Assembly: GCA_015680685.1 (NCBI GenBank)
Contig: MNCI01036156.1
Span: 9,766-73,765, forward strand
DNA length: 64,000 nt
Direction of reading: 5' to 3'
DNA from: Gnetum montanum
Lineage: Eukaryota; Streptophyta; Gnetopsida; Gnetales; Gnetaceae
Below the pieces are notes generated by a model. The model was not told where the DNA came from, did not search any database, and worked only from the letters and a program-made list of their open reading frames with translations. Shown piece after piece: positions 1 through 10,088 of the stretch. A program made the position numbers and the translations under genes. Each line of letters begins with the position of its first letter. Position 1 is the stretch's first letter.

Positions 1-678
1 TACGAATTTTTCAAACATCCAAGGCTCAAAGAAGCAATATCTTGAAGACAATCCTATTATGCTACCAAAAATTGCTGCGTAAACTACCACATACGAGACT
101 CCATTTTGACTAGATAATGGATGCCAACGATTGCATTCAAACAGAACCTTTAAAAGACTTGACAATTTCTAATTGAAATACCACTAGAATTCACTTTAAA
201 GATAAAAACAAGCTATTCTAGTCCCATCAAAATACCAAATATTTTCTGAACCCTCTCGACTACTGAATTGTTCAACGGCGTGACTACAAACAGAGGCTCT
301 CTTACAACAATCCTAATAGCAGTTCCCACATGTTGCACAATAATGAAATTTATTACTAAAATGCTCTCAAGGCTTTTAAAGACAAGCGCTTCTATGGCAA
401 AATTTTATTAAAAATTTCTATCGGGCAACAAGAACAATAAGAGCAATCTAAAAATCCCAAAATTACTTGCCAAGGATGATACTATCTAAACCACTAGCTA
501 AACAATTTAAACAAAACAAAAAATGAAATGCATAACTCACAGGACCATGACAAAGAGGCTGAAATCTTTATTCTAGCAAGCCATCTTACAAGCAATCTTC
601 TTTACAAATCTTCCAAGATCCCAAGTGTGATGTGTGAGACCCAATGTTGTTCCTCTTTCCTCCTTGACCCCTGAAGCC

Positions 679-686
679 TTTTTATA
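679..686 (-). promoter_or_regulatory. TATA box of the family 3 repeat
   Basis: The minus strand reads CCCTATAAAAAGGCTTC. The equivalent site in the other copy is CTATAAAATGGCTTC at 23738-23750 on the plus strand. Conserved position and downstream sequence in both copies support a core promoter. Confidence 0.6.
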
Positions 687-769
687 GGGTTCAAAGGTAG
701 GTAGGGAAGTTACATATTCAAAAATATCTCACCTAACTTTTCTCCCAAGTAACTTAGCCAACCAATGAG

Positions 770-1170
770 GAGATTACTTGCCCAACAAGTTAGGAGGTTA
801 CTTGCCCAACAAGTTAGGTAAGTTACAACAATTTTAGATGGTTGCAACCACCAAAGAGAAAAAGAAGTTGACAAGTGGCCTTGGTAGTTACAATATTATA
901 GAAAATTAAAATATAATTTCTAAAATACGTAGGAATACAAGCTATAGTGGCAACTTACTTCATACACATATATATCTTTTTAATTTTGCCTCTTCAAAAT
1001 GAGATGCCAAGTCTTCTAAGTGGTGTGTAAGACTTCCCAAAAAATGAGATTCTCCTTTTCCTAGGAGAAATATCCCAAAAATATCTCAAAAATATCTCTC
1101 CTATCTTCTCTCTTAAGTAATTTGACTAACCAATCAGAGGATTACTTGTCCAATAAGTTAGGAGAAAATT
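770..1170. repeat. Direct repeats of TACTTGCCCAACAAGTTAG
   Basis: Two adjacent copies of GATTACTTGCCCAACAAGTTAGG-type units lie at about 772-824, with a third diverged copy near 1138-1162 next to CCAATCAGAGG. The core has partial dyad symmetry (ACTTG...CAAGT). They sit upstream of the TATA box and are probably promoter repeats of this element. Confidence 0.5.
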
Positions 1171-1456
1171 ATGTGATTTAGGAAGTTAGGAAGTATACAT
1201 AAAATGAGGAGCATTTTATGCTAACTTTAATGTGACTTTAAATGGGATAATCAATATGGAACATTTTTAATAGGTAATGACTTATATATAATAATGTTTT
1301 AAAGCAAGCTTTTCTAAAACAGGGCTCCACACTATATGTATTGTATTATGTACTTTGTTTAGATCCCTAATCTAATCTAATTTAAATTTTAAATTCTAAG
1401 TGCCACTAAGCTTTACGATTTTGTAATAGAAATATAATATAATCTCCACCTTATTG

Positions 1457-1789
1457 GTGGTAGTGGTAGTTAATTTATTTTTCTGCATCCCGATAATTGT
1501 AGCTAAAATTCGGAATGACCTGAAAGACGAACCCGAAGGCGAAGCCACCGAACCTGCAACTGATTCAACATACCAAAAATCGTTACCAGCAACTGCCGGC
1601 ACAGGAGAAGGCTCAGCCGTCGTGTCAGGAAACATCGCCGTATCAAAGGCATTAGCATCGGGCATGGTTATATCTTTTTTGATTGCAGGTTCTAGGGCGG
1701 ATAAACTGGTGATTGCCGATTTGTTGTTGTTTCTTTTACTACCTAGAACACCTTTTGAAATGCATTCACAGGCCTGCAACTATCTGAAA
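1457..1789 (-). CDS. Exon-like open segment, unknown protein (possible host exon)
   Basis: On the minus strand an open frame of about 110 codons is bounded by an acceptor-like ATATTTTCAG or TTGCAG near 1774-1790 and a donor-like AATAAG/GTGGAG near 1457. The peptide contains DTAMFPDTTAEPSPVPAV, then NDFWYVESVAGSV, then GSSFRSFRILATII. Unlike the surrounding retroelement DNA it keeps many CpG dinucleotides, is GC-richer and is free of stops. There is no ATG at its 5' end (TTG is preceded in frame by TAG), so it looks like an internal exon. I do not recognise the protein. The opposite strand is also open over much of this stretch, but there it begins with a low-complexity valine run. Confidence 0.35.
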
Positions 1790-2079
1790 ATATTGTGTCA
1801 TCTGTACCATGCGGTTTGTGATGATGTGTAAATCTTAGGGCTCCTCCTGCTACGGCAAAGCTTCTTCTTTTTGTTTTTAGAACGGCGAGGGTTTTATAAC
1901 AGCACAGAATCTAGCAACATTGCTTATGTTAGTCAAATTACTTATGTTCACCTGTCATTTCAGAACAGCGATGCATGAGGGGGTTTTTGTGGCCCTGTTC
2001 ACCTGTCACAAAGGTGGTCAACATTGCTTATGTTTTGCTGCCCAACAAAAAATGAAATGCTGATGTCTGTCCCTTTCTT

Positions 2080-2225
2080 TTCCTCTATTTTTTGATGACT
2101 GCCACAGCCACGTTTTTCTTTTCTCTGCATGAATAACGTCACACTGATGTCTCTGCCGCCCTCTCCGTCGCTGCCTCCGGTCGTGGTCTGCACTACCACA
2201 CCGTTGCCCTCAATCGTGACCTGCA
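2080..2225 (-). CDS. Second exon-like segment, unknown protein
   Basis: The minus strand reads ACATTTTGCAG (acceptor-like) and then an open frame starting VTIEGNGVVVQTTTGGSDG, rich in glycine and in CpG. It lies upstream, on the same strand, of the segment at 1457-1789 and could be an earlier exon of the same gene. The exon end is not clear; the frame stays open to about 1999 but becomes AT-rich. No family is recognised. It may equally be a fragment of host gene DNA captured between repeats. Confidence 0.28.
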
Positions 2226-2229
2226 AAAT

Positions 2230-2609
2230 GTTGGTGAATATTGCGGTCTTCCCATAGGTGCGATGCCTTGGTACCTTGCACTCATACCATGGTGAAAAAT
2301 TCTGATTTTTTGTTTAATTTGTGCAATGTGTCCCAAAAGAAATCAACGTCTCCCCTTTGGAACAAGGCTAAGGTTTATGCTTATCTTTTTACGGGAGAAT
2401 TCATTAAAATCCCCATAGTGATTTCCATCTCTTTCTCTTCTTCTTCTTTATTTAAAAAAAATGATAGAAACCAATACCTTTCCCAATCACATCTTGCCAT
2501 TTCAATTATTTGTATTGTAATATTTTAGAAAATCTCAACCATCTCATGTCTCTATTCCATACAATGGCTAAATGTGCTAACAATAACATCTTTTGACAAT
2601 AGAAAAAGG
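2230..2609. other. Stretch without recognised gene
   Basis: AT-rich sequence with a short plus-strand open frame (2241-2528) of biased composition (F/S/I-rich). I see no domain, no homologous copy elsewhere in the window and no clear regulatory motif. Confidence 0.4.
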
Positions 2610-3365
2610 TGATGAGTGGTGAGGTACCCCTACACTCAACCATACAAATATGAGCATTTCATGCATGATCTGGTTGAATTCCAAGGATTAAGTGCCTATG
2701 CACCTTTGTGGAACAAGGAAGGGTTGGTTGATTATTGTCTTCCCAAGCATGTCACGATTGTATGGTTAAGTAAGCTTGAGGTATAAGATTTTTATAGCTT
2801 TTATGTTTTTATGTCCTGTTGCTAATAACAGAGGAGAGAGAGATAACTAAGTGACTAATTTAACTTGATTACTGATTAACTAGGCTTTAACTAATCCTAA
2901 CACTAGTATCTGTTCTCACTTACCGTACACATCCTCAACTAGTGCAACACTACTGGGATTACCAAACGCTAATCGTTACAAGGTTAACAAGTGTTACATG
3001 CATGCTTGAAGTGATTGTACTGAGTGTAATTTCACAATTTTCTTAATTGATGAAAATGAATTGCTATGCTAATAAAAAAATGTAAAGCTCATAAAATAAA
3101 TTAAAATAAAATAAATACATAAGAAAATAAAGTAAAAGAAATGCATAACAAAACAAATGTTAAGTGCTGCAAGGATGAATCAAAGAGCTCGTCTTTATTA
3201 CCATACATAAGGTGTTCTCAGGTACACAATGCTTGAATAAAGATCCGTCCACACTTCGACCTCTTGCTATGGGCACTTAGAAAATACTCTAACTTTCAAA
3301 TAGACTACAAGAGTTTCCCTATTTTACTACTACCAGAATTTTTCTAATTGTGTGCCTAGGCATTA

Positions 3366-3373
3366 TATTTATA
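3366..3373 (-). promoter_or_regulatory. TATA box of family 1 LTR
   Basis: The minus strand reads AAGCCTATAAATATAATG. The plus-strand family member has AAGCCTATAAATACAC at 32411-32424, so the core promoter is conserved between copies. Confidence 0.65.
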
Positions 3374-3384
3374 GGCTTGGGAGC

Positions 3385-3652
3385 AACTATTCTAATAATT
3401 AGAGTAACCACTCTAATAATTAGAATAACTGGTCCAATAATAACCACTCTAATTATTAGAGTAACCACTCCATTAATAACCGCTCTAATAATTAAAGTAC
3501 CCTCTCCCATAATAACCACTCTAATTATTAAACTAACCGCTCCAATAATAACTGCTCTAATAATTAGAGTAATCACTTCAATAATAACCAATCTAATTAC
3601 TAGAGTAACCGTTCCAATAATAACCTTTCTAATAATTAGATTAACCACTTCA
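3385..3652. repeat. Minisatellite of palindromic TAATAATTAG units in LTR U3
   Basis: About seven to eight degenerate units of roughly 36 bases, each built around CTCTAATAATTAGAG or CTCTAATTATTAGAG, joined by GTAACCACTCCAATAATAACC-like linkers. A typical dyad is at 3447-3461. It lies immediately upstream of the TATA box on the minus strand, where U3 enhancers sit. The neighbouring copy at 3661-4397 lacks the array because it is cut there. Long open frames on both strands here are products of the repeat, not genes. Confidence 0.85.
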
Positions 3653-3660
3653 TCAAGAGG

Positions 3661-4397
3661 TGATGAGTGGCGAGGTACCGCTATGCTCAACCATACAAAT
3701 ACAAGAATTTCATGCATGATTCGATCGAATTCCAAGGACTAAGTGCCTATGCACCTTTGTAAAATGATGATGGGTTGGTTGATTGTTGTCTTTCCAAACT
3801 TACTTGTATGTCACAATTGTATGGTTAAGTAAGTTTGAGACATATGATTATTATAGCTTTAATGTTTTTATGTCCTACTGCTAATAAGGGAGGAGAGAGA
3901 GATATCTAAGTGACTAATTTAACTTAAGTACTGATTAAATAGGATTTAAACTAATCCTAACACCAGTATCCATTCTCACTTGTTGTATAGATCTTGAACT
4001 AGTGCAACACTACTAGGATTACCAAACGCTAATCATTACTGGGTTACCATGTGTTACATGCATAGTCGAAGTGATCATACTGTGTGTGCTAATAACAAAA
4101 ATCTAAAGTGCATAAAATAAAATAAATGCAAAATAAAATAAAATAAAATAAATTAGTAAGAAAACAAATCTCAAGTGCTACAAGGATGAATCAAAGAGCT
4201 CGTCTTTATTACCGTACACAAGGTGTACTCAGGTACACAATGCTCAAATAAAGATCCATCCACACATCATCCTCCTGCTGCGTGCACTTGGAAAATACTC
4301 TACAAGAGTTTCGCTACTTGACTACTACAAGACTTCTTCATCTAAATTCTTCTTCTCAATTTTTCTTGACTTTACTACTCCCTATTATATGCCTAGG
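3661..4397 (-). mobile_element. LTR of family 1, second copy, U3 truncated by element A
   Basis: Begins (as the 3' end on minus) with the same TGATGAGTGGCGAGGTACC as 2610 and runs parallel to 2610-3375 with about 85 percent visible identity. It stops around its TATA region (CTATTATATGCCTAGG) where the TGAAACACTG end of element A starts at 4398. The simplest reading is that element A inserted into the U3 of this LTR. The rest of U3 is not seen elsewhere in the window. It is separated from copy 1 by only five bases. Confidence 0.7.
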
Positions 4398-5684
4398 TGA
4401 AACACTGTGAAAATTTCGAGACCTCGATGATTCAGCAAAGTCTCAAAGTTTAGGCAAGGATCTCCATGAGTGCAGCGCCAAGACATCCAAATGATGGAAA
4501 CACCAAAAATAGTGGCACATCTTAGCAAGTTGTCTTCTTTTGGCTATGGGCCTACTACACTATGCTACGCAGCTTAGTGTAGTAGACTCTAGGAAAATAG
4601 AATAGAACAAGGGATGATCAGTGACAACATGTCAACTTTGCAAGTTAGCCATTTTTTAAAACTTTAAATTTTTGTATGCTACGTCGCATTACGCTATGCA
4701 ATGTAACATAGCGTAACACAAGCAACACATTTGATTTAGCCGTAGCAACAAGGATAATGAAATTCAAGCAGTAGCAGTCATTATGCCACGATACGCTTTC
4801 CAATGTATCACAGCGTAGTTATGAGATAGTTTATTCAACGCAAGAGACAAAGTCAAATAAACTATCTTCTTAAAGGGTGGTTACGCTATGCTATGCTTCA
4901 GAGCATAGCACAACGTAGTGTCACAAGCTTTAGCTATAGCACATCAGGTCAATGGTATTCTGTGGGCCCAGGGCACATGTCATCTAAACCTCGTTATTCT
5001 CCTAACCCTAATTTTATAAATACCTTGGAAGAAAACACTCAAAGGGTTAGCAATTATTCATAGTTTTGGCAAATATTGGTGAGATGACAAGAAAGAGTTG
5101 GCAATAGAAGAACATCGACGATGATAGAGAGAAGCTTTTAACTAAATACTTGAACTTAGCAAACACTTTGCTTCGAGCCTAACTCTCTTGTACCTAAATT
5201 GGCTAGTGAACATGGTAGATTGGCCTTTGCTTGTTTAATCTTTAAATAGCTTATTGTTGGTATCAGATACTTCATCCAAATTAAAGTCTTCTTGTAAATC
5301 CCATTGTATTCATCATATTTATCTATAACGTGGATCCTAGATCTTGAGATTGTGCATGTTACAAATTCAATTCATTGTACCATATTTACATTGAATTTTA
5401 CAATCATTTTGCATAGTTTACATCGTCTTCATTGTCTTCAAAATCCAATCTTTGAGTAGATCTCGTTTTCTCATCAATCAATATTATATCCTCATATCAA
5501 ATCATCACATCGTTACATGATCATTGACAAGTTTACTGACTAAGTCCCTATTTGATCGACAAGACCATTCAGGGAACCTTGGATTCATTTTCTCCAACAT
5601 GGCCCTTGCGCGGATCTGGGGTTAAAACTATGTACATGGAAATCCTCTTGGTGTTTCCAGCAACCAATGTTTTTCATCATTACA
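4398..5684 (+). mobile_element. 5' LTR of element A (Tat-like)
   Basis: Starts TGAAACACTGTGAAAATTTCG and ends ...CATCATTACA, 1287 bases, followed by a primer-site box. It matches the solo LTR at 29321-30662 end to end, including the 3' block with GATCGACAAGACC.TTCAGGG and the GCGCGGATCT.GGGTTAAA stretch. TATA box TATAAATA at 5015-5022. The U3 contains dyads such as CTACTACACTA...TAGTGTAGTAG (4552-4585) and repeated ACGCTATGC-type motifs at 4675-4920. A 3' LTR for this element is not found in the window. Confidence 0.8.
5015..5022 (+). promoter_or_regulatory. TATA box of element A LTR
   Basis: CCTAATTTTATAAATACC. The solo LTR of the same subfamily has CATAACCTTATAAATGC at the corresponding place (30008-30024). 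Confidence 0.6.
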
Positions 5685-5689
5685 GTTTT

Positions 5690-5708
5690 CTGGTGCTAGA
5701 AGAAGGGC
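5690..5708 (+). other. Primer binding site-like box, element A
   Basis: CTGGTGCTAGAAGAAGGGCT follows the LTR end by about five bases. Matching boxes stand at the same place in element B (15814) and element D (61689), consensus TTGGCACTAGAAGGAGGGCT. The TGG start fits pairing with a tRNA CCA end; I cannot name the tRNA with confidence. Confidence 0.55.
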
Positions 5709-5938
5709 TAAACCTCTGAGCTGCGTTTCACGAGTAGCCCTATAAGTTGTTTGTAACCATTATCGACTAACATAAATGTGATACCTCTGTCGTTGTTTAC
5801 ATGATCGTGTGGTATAGATCGGTTGCTCCGATGATTCCTTTGGAATCCAATAGGATAGAAAGCCCACATTTTCCTTTAACCTGCCTTTACCTTTGTGATC
5901 TTCAGCCCCATTATCATCACCTTCTAACTACATAGAGA

Positions 5939-8900
5939 ATGGCTACACTGACCACTGTTGTTTCCACCATTAACCTTGAAAACCCCTGGATGGTGCAGGC
6001 TATGCCTGCTGTTGTTCAGTCACCAGCTAGTTCGATGTGGCCATGCTAGTCCGTTAGGATTCAAAATAAAAATCCTGAGGGACACGCTTAGTTCATAGAA
6101 CACTACAACTTCCTTTATGCCAAGCTTACGGCAAATATGCCTATGTACCCATAGGAACTCGAAGCGAAATACGAATATGAGTTCATCTATTGTAACAGGA
6201 AGGAATTCGTTACTGCACCTAATGCTTCCATACCCCTGACAAACTAGCAACAGTGGATGCTGGATCAACTGTTAATGGCCAGGGTGTCAATGAAACAATG
6301 AGACAAGTTGTTCCATGATGAAGCATCCAATGATGGATAGGAGGACCTAGATTCCCACTGCGAGGGAGGCAGTCATGCTAGCTTTGTGATGGCTCCTCCC
6401 TCCATAACGTCCCATGTAAATTTGCTATTTATGGTCACTACACCGTTATCATTGTCTACCGTCAACCATGTTATGGATGCATCCCATTAGCATTTCTTCT
6501 CTTCAGCTACCTTCCCAGGTGTTGTCCCTTCACAGACCATTCCTCCATAGTCATAGTCAGCCAATCCATCTCATCGCATACCTATGCCTACGTCACCATA
6601 TGTGCATGTGCTACCTACTTTGTAATTATATACAGCTTCTACATCCATCTTAGCTTTTGCTCCCACACCACCATACGTGGCAGGACCCACCACTACCACG
6701 TGGTGGGCTCCAAATACATCACCCCCTATTGCATTGCCTACGCAAATGTCCTATCTCACTCACCATTAACACCAAGTCTCACAGGGTCATTATCTGTGCC
6801 CCTGACTACACAAATAGCATACCCTATAGCACAATCAACGATAGTCGACCCACCTGCACCACCTACCAAGTGGTGGATGACATAGGTAGTACCACCTACA
6901 GGGATAGTTTCCACTGTATCGCTCATAAGCCATGCTACTGCCCCTATCCCACCACCCATCGTGGCTCCCCCTACTATTCCACAACCAACCTCTTCATCCT
7001 CAGGCCTGGATCAAGCCTTCTAGCTTATTCAAACCCTTATCGAGAGGTTAAATGCCTCAAGGCTACCAGTTCTGACATAGTATAGGTCATGGATTTCTAC
7101 CATGATGATCCTATCAGTCTAACAGTACCCATCTTGTCATTACCTCCTGGGATGCCACTTCCCCATTTTACAAAATACAATGGGAAAGGTGATCCCAATG
7201 CTCATCTAGTTACCTTCAGGTTAGAGTCATTGTTGCTACAACAATGGCCACATACCATCATTCATGTATTTGCTATGTCCCTAACAAGTAAAGCTTTAGA
7301 TTGGTATCGTGCACTTCCATGCTCTTCCATATTGAACTTGAAAGAGATACTGACTCAATTCGTGACTTGTTTCAAATACAACCTGAAACAAGAAGTTACA
7401 CTGGACAAGTTAATGAGAGTTAAGGAAGATCCACTCGAGCAAGTCTAAAAGTTTATACAGCGGTGGAGTGCCACCTTGAATGAAATCCGTGAACCCATCG
7501 CGGAGGCCCATCTGTTGGCAATCTTCAAGGGGTCAGTCAATGACTTCATTAAGTCTAAACTGTATTACCTCACTCCCCGCTCCCTCAACCAAGCCTTCAC
7601 TCAGACTAAGAGCATTCAAGATGTAGTAGAGGCTAGCAAAGGCTTGGCATATGTGGTTTATAAAAATTCCCACAACAAAAGCAAAGATAAGGGCAAGGCT
7701 GCAACAACAACACTAGCAGTCGTGGTTGAAGGGGCCAAAAATAAAAATAACAACAAGAAGGTTTCTACAGCACTTGCTAAGGCCACAACTAGCTCAAATA
7801 ACACCAATCAAGAAACAACACCAGCCCCTGAGGCATCCCCTCAGCCGAAGCCTAATTTTGAGAGTAAAGATCTCTCAAAATACACAACTCTACCTATAAA
7901 GCCTTCAGAACTTCTGAAGAAACTACTGGGAACTGGTCACATTCAACACAAGAAGATGTCCAAGGAAGCTATAAAGTGCCACAAACAGCATTGTGAGTTG
8001 CTCAAGAACCCCTCCTTGGCCTTGCCTAATAAACCACCAATCCCCATGAACTTTAGACTAGATCATTTTTGTGACTACCACCAGCTGTGTGGTCATGAAA
8101 CTGATTACTATTGAGCATTGAAAGATGACATTCAACACATGATCAACCAAGGTAAGTTGATCCTAGATACCAGTGGTCTGGTTCATCAAGAAAACTAGTT
8201 TATGCATGTGTACCAAGAGCCGTTGAACGCAAATAACGCAAGGTACACTATCAACGTAGTGGGTACAGAAGGTGATGGCCAGGCACAGCTAAAGCAATCC
8301 TTTTTGTTGCATGTGCCTCCTCATCCATCTTGGATGACAATCCCATCAATTTCAATGGGTGAGGCTCTGTGATAACCTTTTTTCCTCCAAGTCCCATCTT
8401 AGACCTTTATTCCATAGCCAACTGTCGGTAAAGCCACGACTCAGCCCACGCCCACACCTAGGGCACCCTTTGTCATTAGGGTGCTAAAGCTGTTAGTTGC
8501 TCCTACTATGTAGGGGTAAATCTCTAAGTCAACATCCCAACCACAACCTACCATGAAAGGAGAAGGACATATGATAGATAACATAGCCAAGGACTACCTT
8601 ACGTTGCAGTTCCCTAAGTAGATGTCCCTCACCTCGGTGCCCTTGGCTCCACCTTCCTCTAAAATGGATGACGTTATGCAAACACAACCATCTTCTCCCT
8701 ACCTAAGAAAACACAATCCTCAACTAGAAATCATTCCTTCCTCAGAGATCTGTCTCCTGGGATGAATGGAAGAAGAGAAGGGCTACAAACAACCAGATCA
8801 TGGGCATGATCTTCTCGATGCTTTTATGCAAGTTAAGTAGGCTCTCAAATAGAAAAATACAACATTGAGTCTCTATGACTTGCTGATGACATCCCAAAAG

Positions 8901-9689
8901 CATCATGAAGCCATGGTTCGCATGCTAATGTTCATACCCATGAACGAAAGCTTGGCAGTAGATAAAGAAGCAATCCATTCGATCATGCTTCCCCCCACTG
9001 CTAAACAACCACAATCTTCCCAACTAACATTTCATGATGAGTCCATTAAGGATGACCTAGAAAAGGATTAGGTGACAACAACATCCATGTTCATCACTAT
9101 CTGGGTCGGTCAATATAGGATTTGAAGAGTACACGTAGATGACAGGGCTGCTGCCAATGTCATTTCAGTTCCCATAGTGAACAAACTAGGTTTTCTCAAC
9201 TAGATTAATCCCACAACAACATCATGTTTGAATTCATTTAATAGGGCATGAATGCAAGTTAAGGGAATGATGCACATAAACTTTGTAGCATGGGATCAAT
9301 TCCCCACAAATGCATTGTTTATCATCGTTGAGAAGATGCCCAGCTTCAACCTAATCTTATGGAGGTCTTAGTTGGCACAGTTAAGGACCGTCTCATCACC
9401 CATTCACCAAGAAATACGCTTTCCCTATGTGGGAGGGGAAGTGATCATCCATGGTGATATGATGACTCCTCAAGCTATCAACAATGTGGAAATGGAATAG
9501 GGTTCAGAGATTGAAATGCCCAAGGATCAAACCCATGTCCCAACAGTTGAACAAGTTGACACAGTGGCCAATGAAAGCTTGAATTGGGTTGAACTACCCT
9601 TCCAAGAAGGAGATGGTAGCATAGAGGAGTGTTGTAACAAGCCTCCTCATCCATATGTGTCGCCAAGCCTTAGACTGATCAAGAAGTAG
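5939..9689 (+). pseudogene. gag-protease of element A, decayed
   Basis: Encodes the capsid/nucleocapsid polyprotein and aspartic protease of a Ty3/gypsy Tat-like element. ATG at 5939 opens a region of decayed frames (MATLTTVVSTINLENPW). From 7089 to the stop at 9687-9689 one frame can be followed with only in-frame stops. The retrotransposon gag domain is at about 7200-7650 (ALDWYRALPCSSI, TCFKYNLKQEVTLDKLM, KFIQRWSATLNEIREPI), then a K/N-rich linker, then FRLDHFCDYHQLCGHETDYY near 8050-8110, which replaces a classical CCHC knuckle. A protease motif, VHVDDRAAANV, is at 9129-9161, with the second D where T or S is usual and R where G should be. The gag part matches element B and element D. Upstream of 7089 at least one frameshift separates the proline-rich N-terminal part. 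Confidence 0.85.
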
Positions 9690-9814
9690 CTATGGAATTA
9701 ACGAATGAATACGTCAACATAACATGTTACATTAGTCCATATTACTTACTATTACACTATTTACATTCTTTATCATTTCAAGTTACATTGTCTATTATTA
9801 CTCTTTTTAAACTG

Positions 9815-9960
9815 CGCTTGGCCCAAAATGGCCTTAAACTAGTTACAACCCACTACGGCCTAAAACTGGCAATTTTGTCTATTCTTTTTGCATGTACGAT
9901 GGCCTGGCCGAAAATGGCCTTAAAATATCAGTGGCCCACAGTGGCCTAAAACATGTAACC
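9815..9960 (+). repeat. GGCC/TTAAACT repeats after gag-protease (element A)
   Basis: Several copies of AAAATGGCCTTAAACT-like units (ATGGCCTTAAACT, ACGGCCTAAAACT, AATGGCCTTAAAAT, GTGGCCTAAAACA). The same type of unit follows gag-protease in element B (20630-20830) and precedes pol in element E (55980-56110). Confidence 0.65.
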
Positions 9961-10088
9961 TTTCTAAAAATGCACTTCCCTTCATAAACATCAAAATTAA
10001 TAATTTTATTTTACAATCATATTAATCAAAAAAATGTTATCCTTTATTCCCTTTCATTACAACAAAATGTTTGGCCAATATTGCCACG

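Larger units (their letters stand above)
1..1321 (-). mobile_element. LTR-like promoter and leader, family 3 (copy 1, cut by window edge)
   Basis: Read on the minus strand, this stretch runs from TGTTTTAGAAAAGC near 1321 past a TATA box at 679-686 and on to base 1. It matches 23400-24418 on the plus strand over about 1 kb. The shared blocks include the part after the TATA box (cag cctctttctcat versus cctctttgtcat), the block TTTAGCTAGTGGTTTAGATA, and the block around position 250 ending GAGGGTTCAGAAAAT. The upstream part holds direct repeats of a roughly 26-base unit containing TACTTGCCCAACAAGTTAG. The TG start, the TATA position and the two-copy nature suggest an LTR, but no terminal CA, target duplication or primer site can be fixed because the window begins inside it. 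It could instead be a promoter plus untranslated leader of another repeat class. Confidence 0.55.
2610..3655 (-). mobile_element. LTR of family 1, probably solo, minus orientation
   Basis: Read on the minus strand it starts TGATGAAGTGG at 3655 and ends CCACTCATCA at 2610, giving a TG...CA element with short terminal inverted ends, 1046 bases long. Flanks are AAAGG (2605-2609) and AGAGG (3656-3660), a plausible decayed 5-base target duplication. A TATA box (TATAAATA, minus) lies at 3366-3373, and the region upstream of it is a palindromic minisatellite. The downstream half matches 3661-4397 closely and also the plus-strand LTR at 32289-33169 (same AAGCCTATAAATA core and ...TTGGTAATCCCAGTAGT block). 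No internal coding region of this family is attached. Confidence 0.75.

Noticed and set aside
1454-1831. Plus-strand 125-codon open frame
   Set aside because: Begins with a run of valines from GGTGGTAGTGG repeats; the minus strand has better composition and splice-like borders, though neither is certain.
3319-3742. Overlapping open frames on both strands with LIIRV repeats
   Set aside because: They are produced by the 36-base palindromic minisatellite in an LTR U3; no start context, no domain, and open on both strands.
6020-7085. Several short open frames on both strands
   Set aside because: Shadows and broken pieces of the decayed gag N-terminal region of element A; the proline-rich linker makes other frames open.
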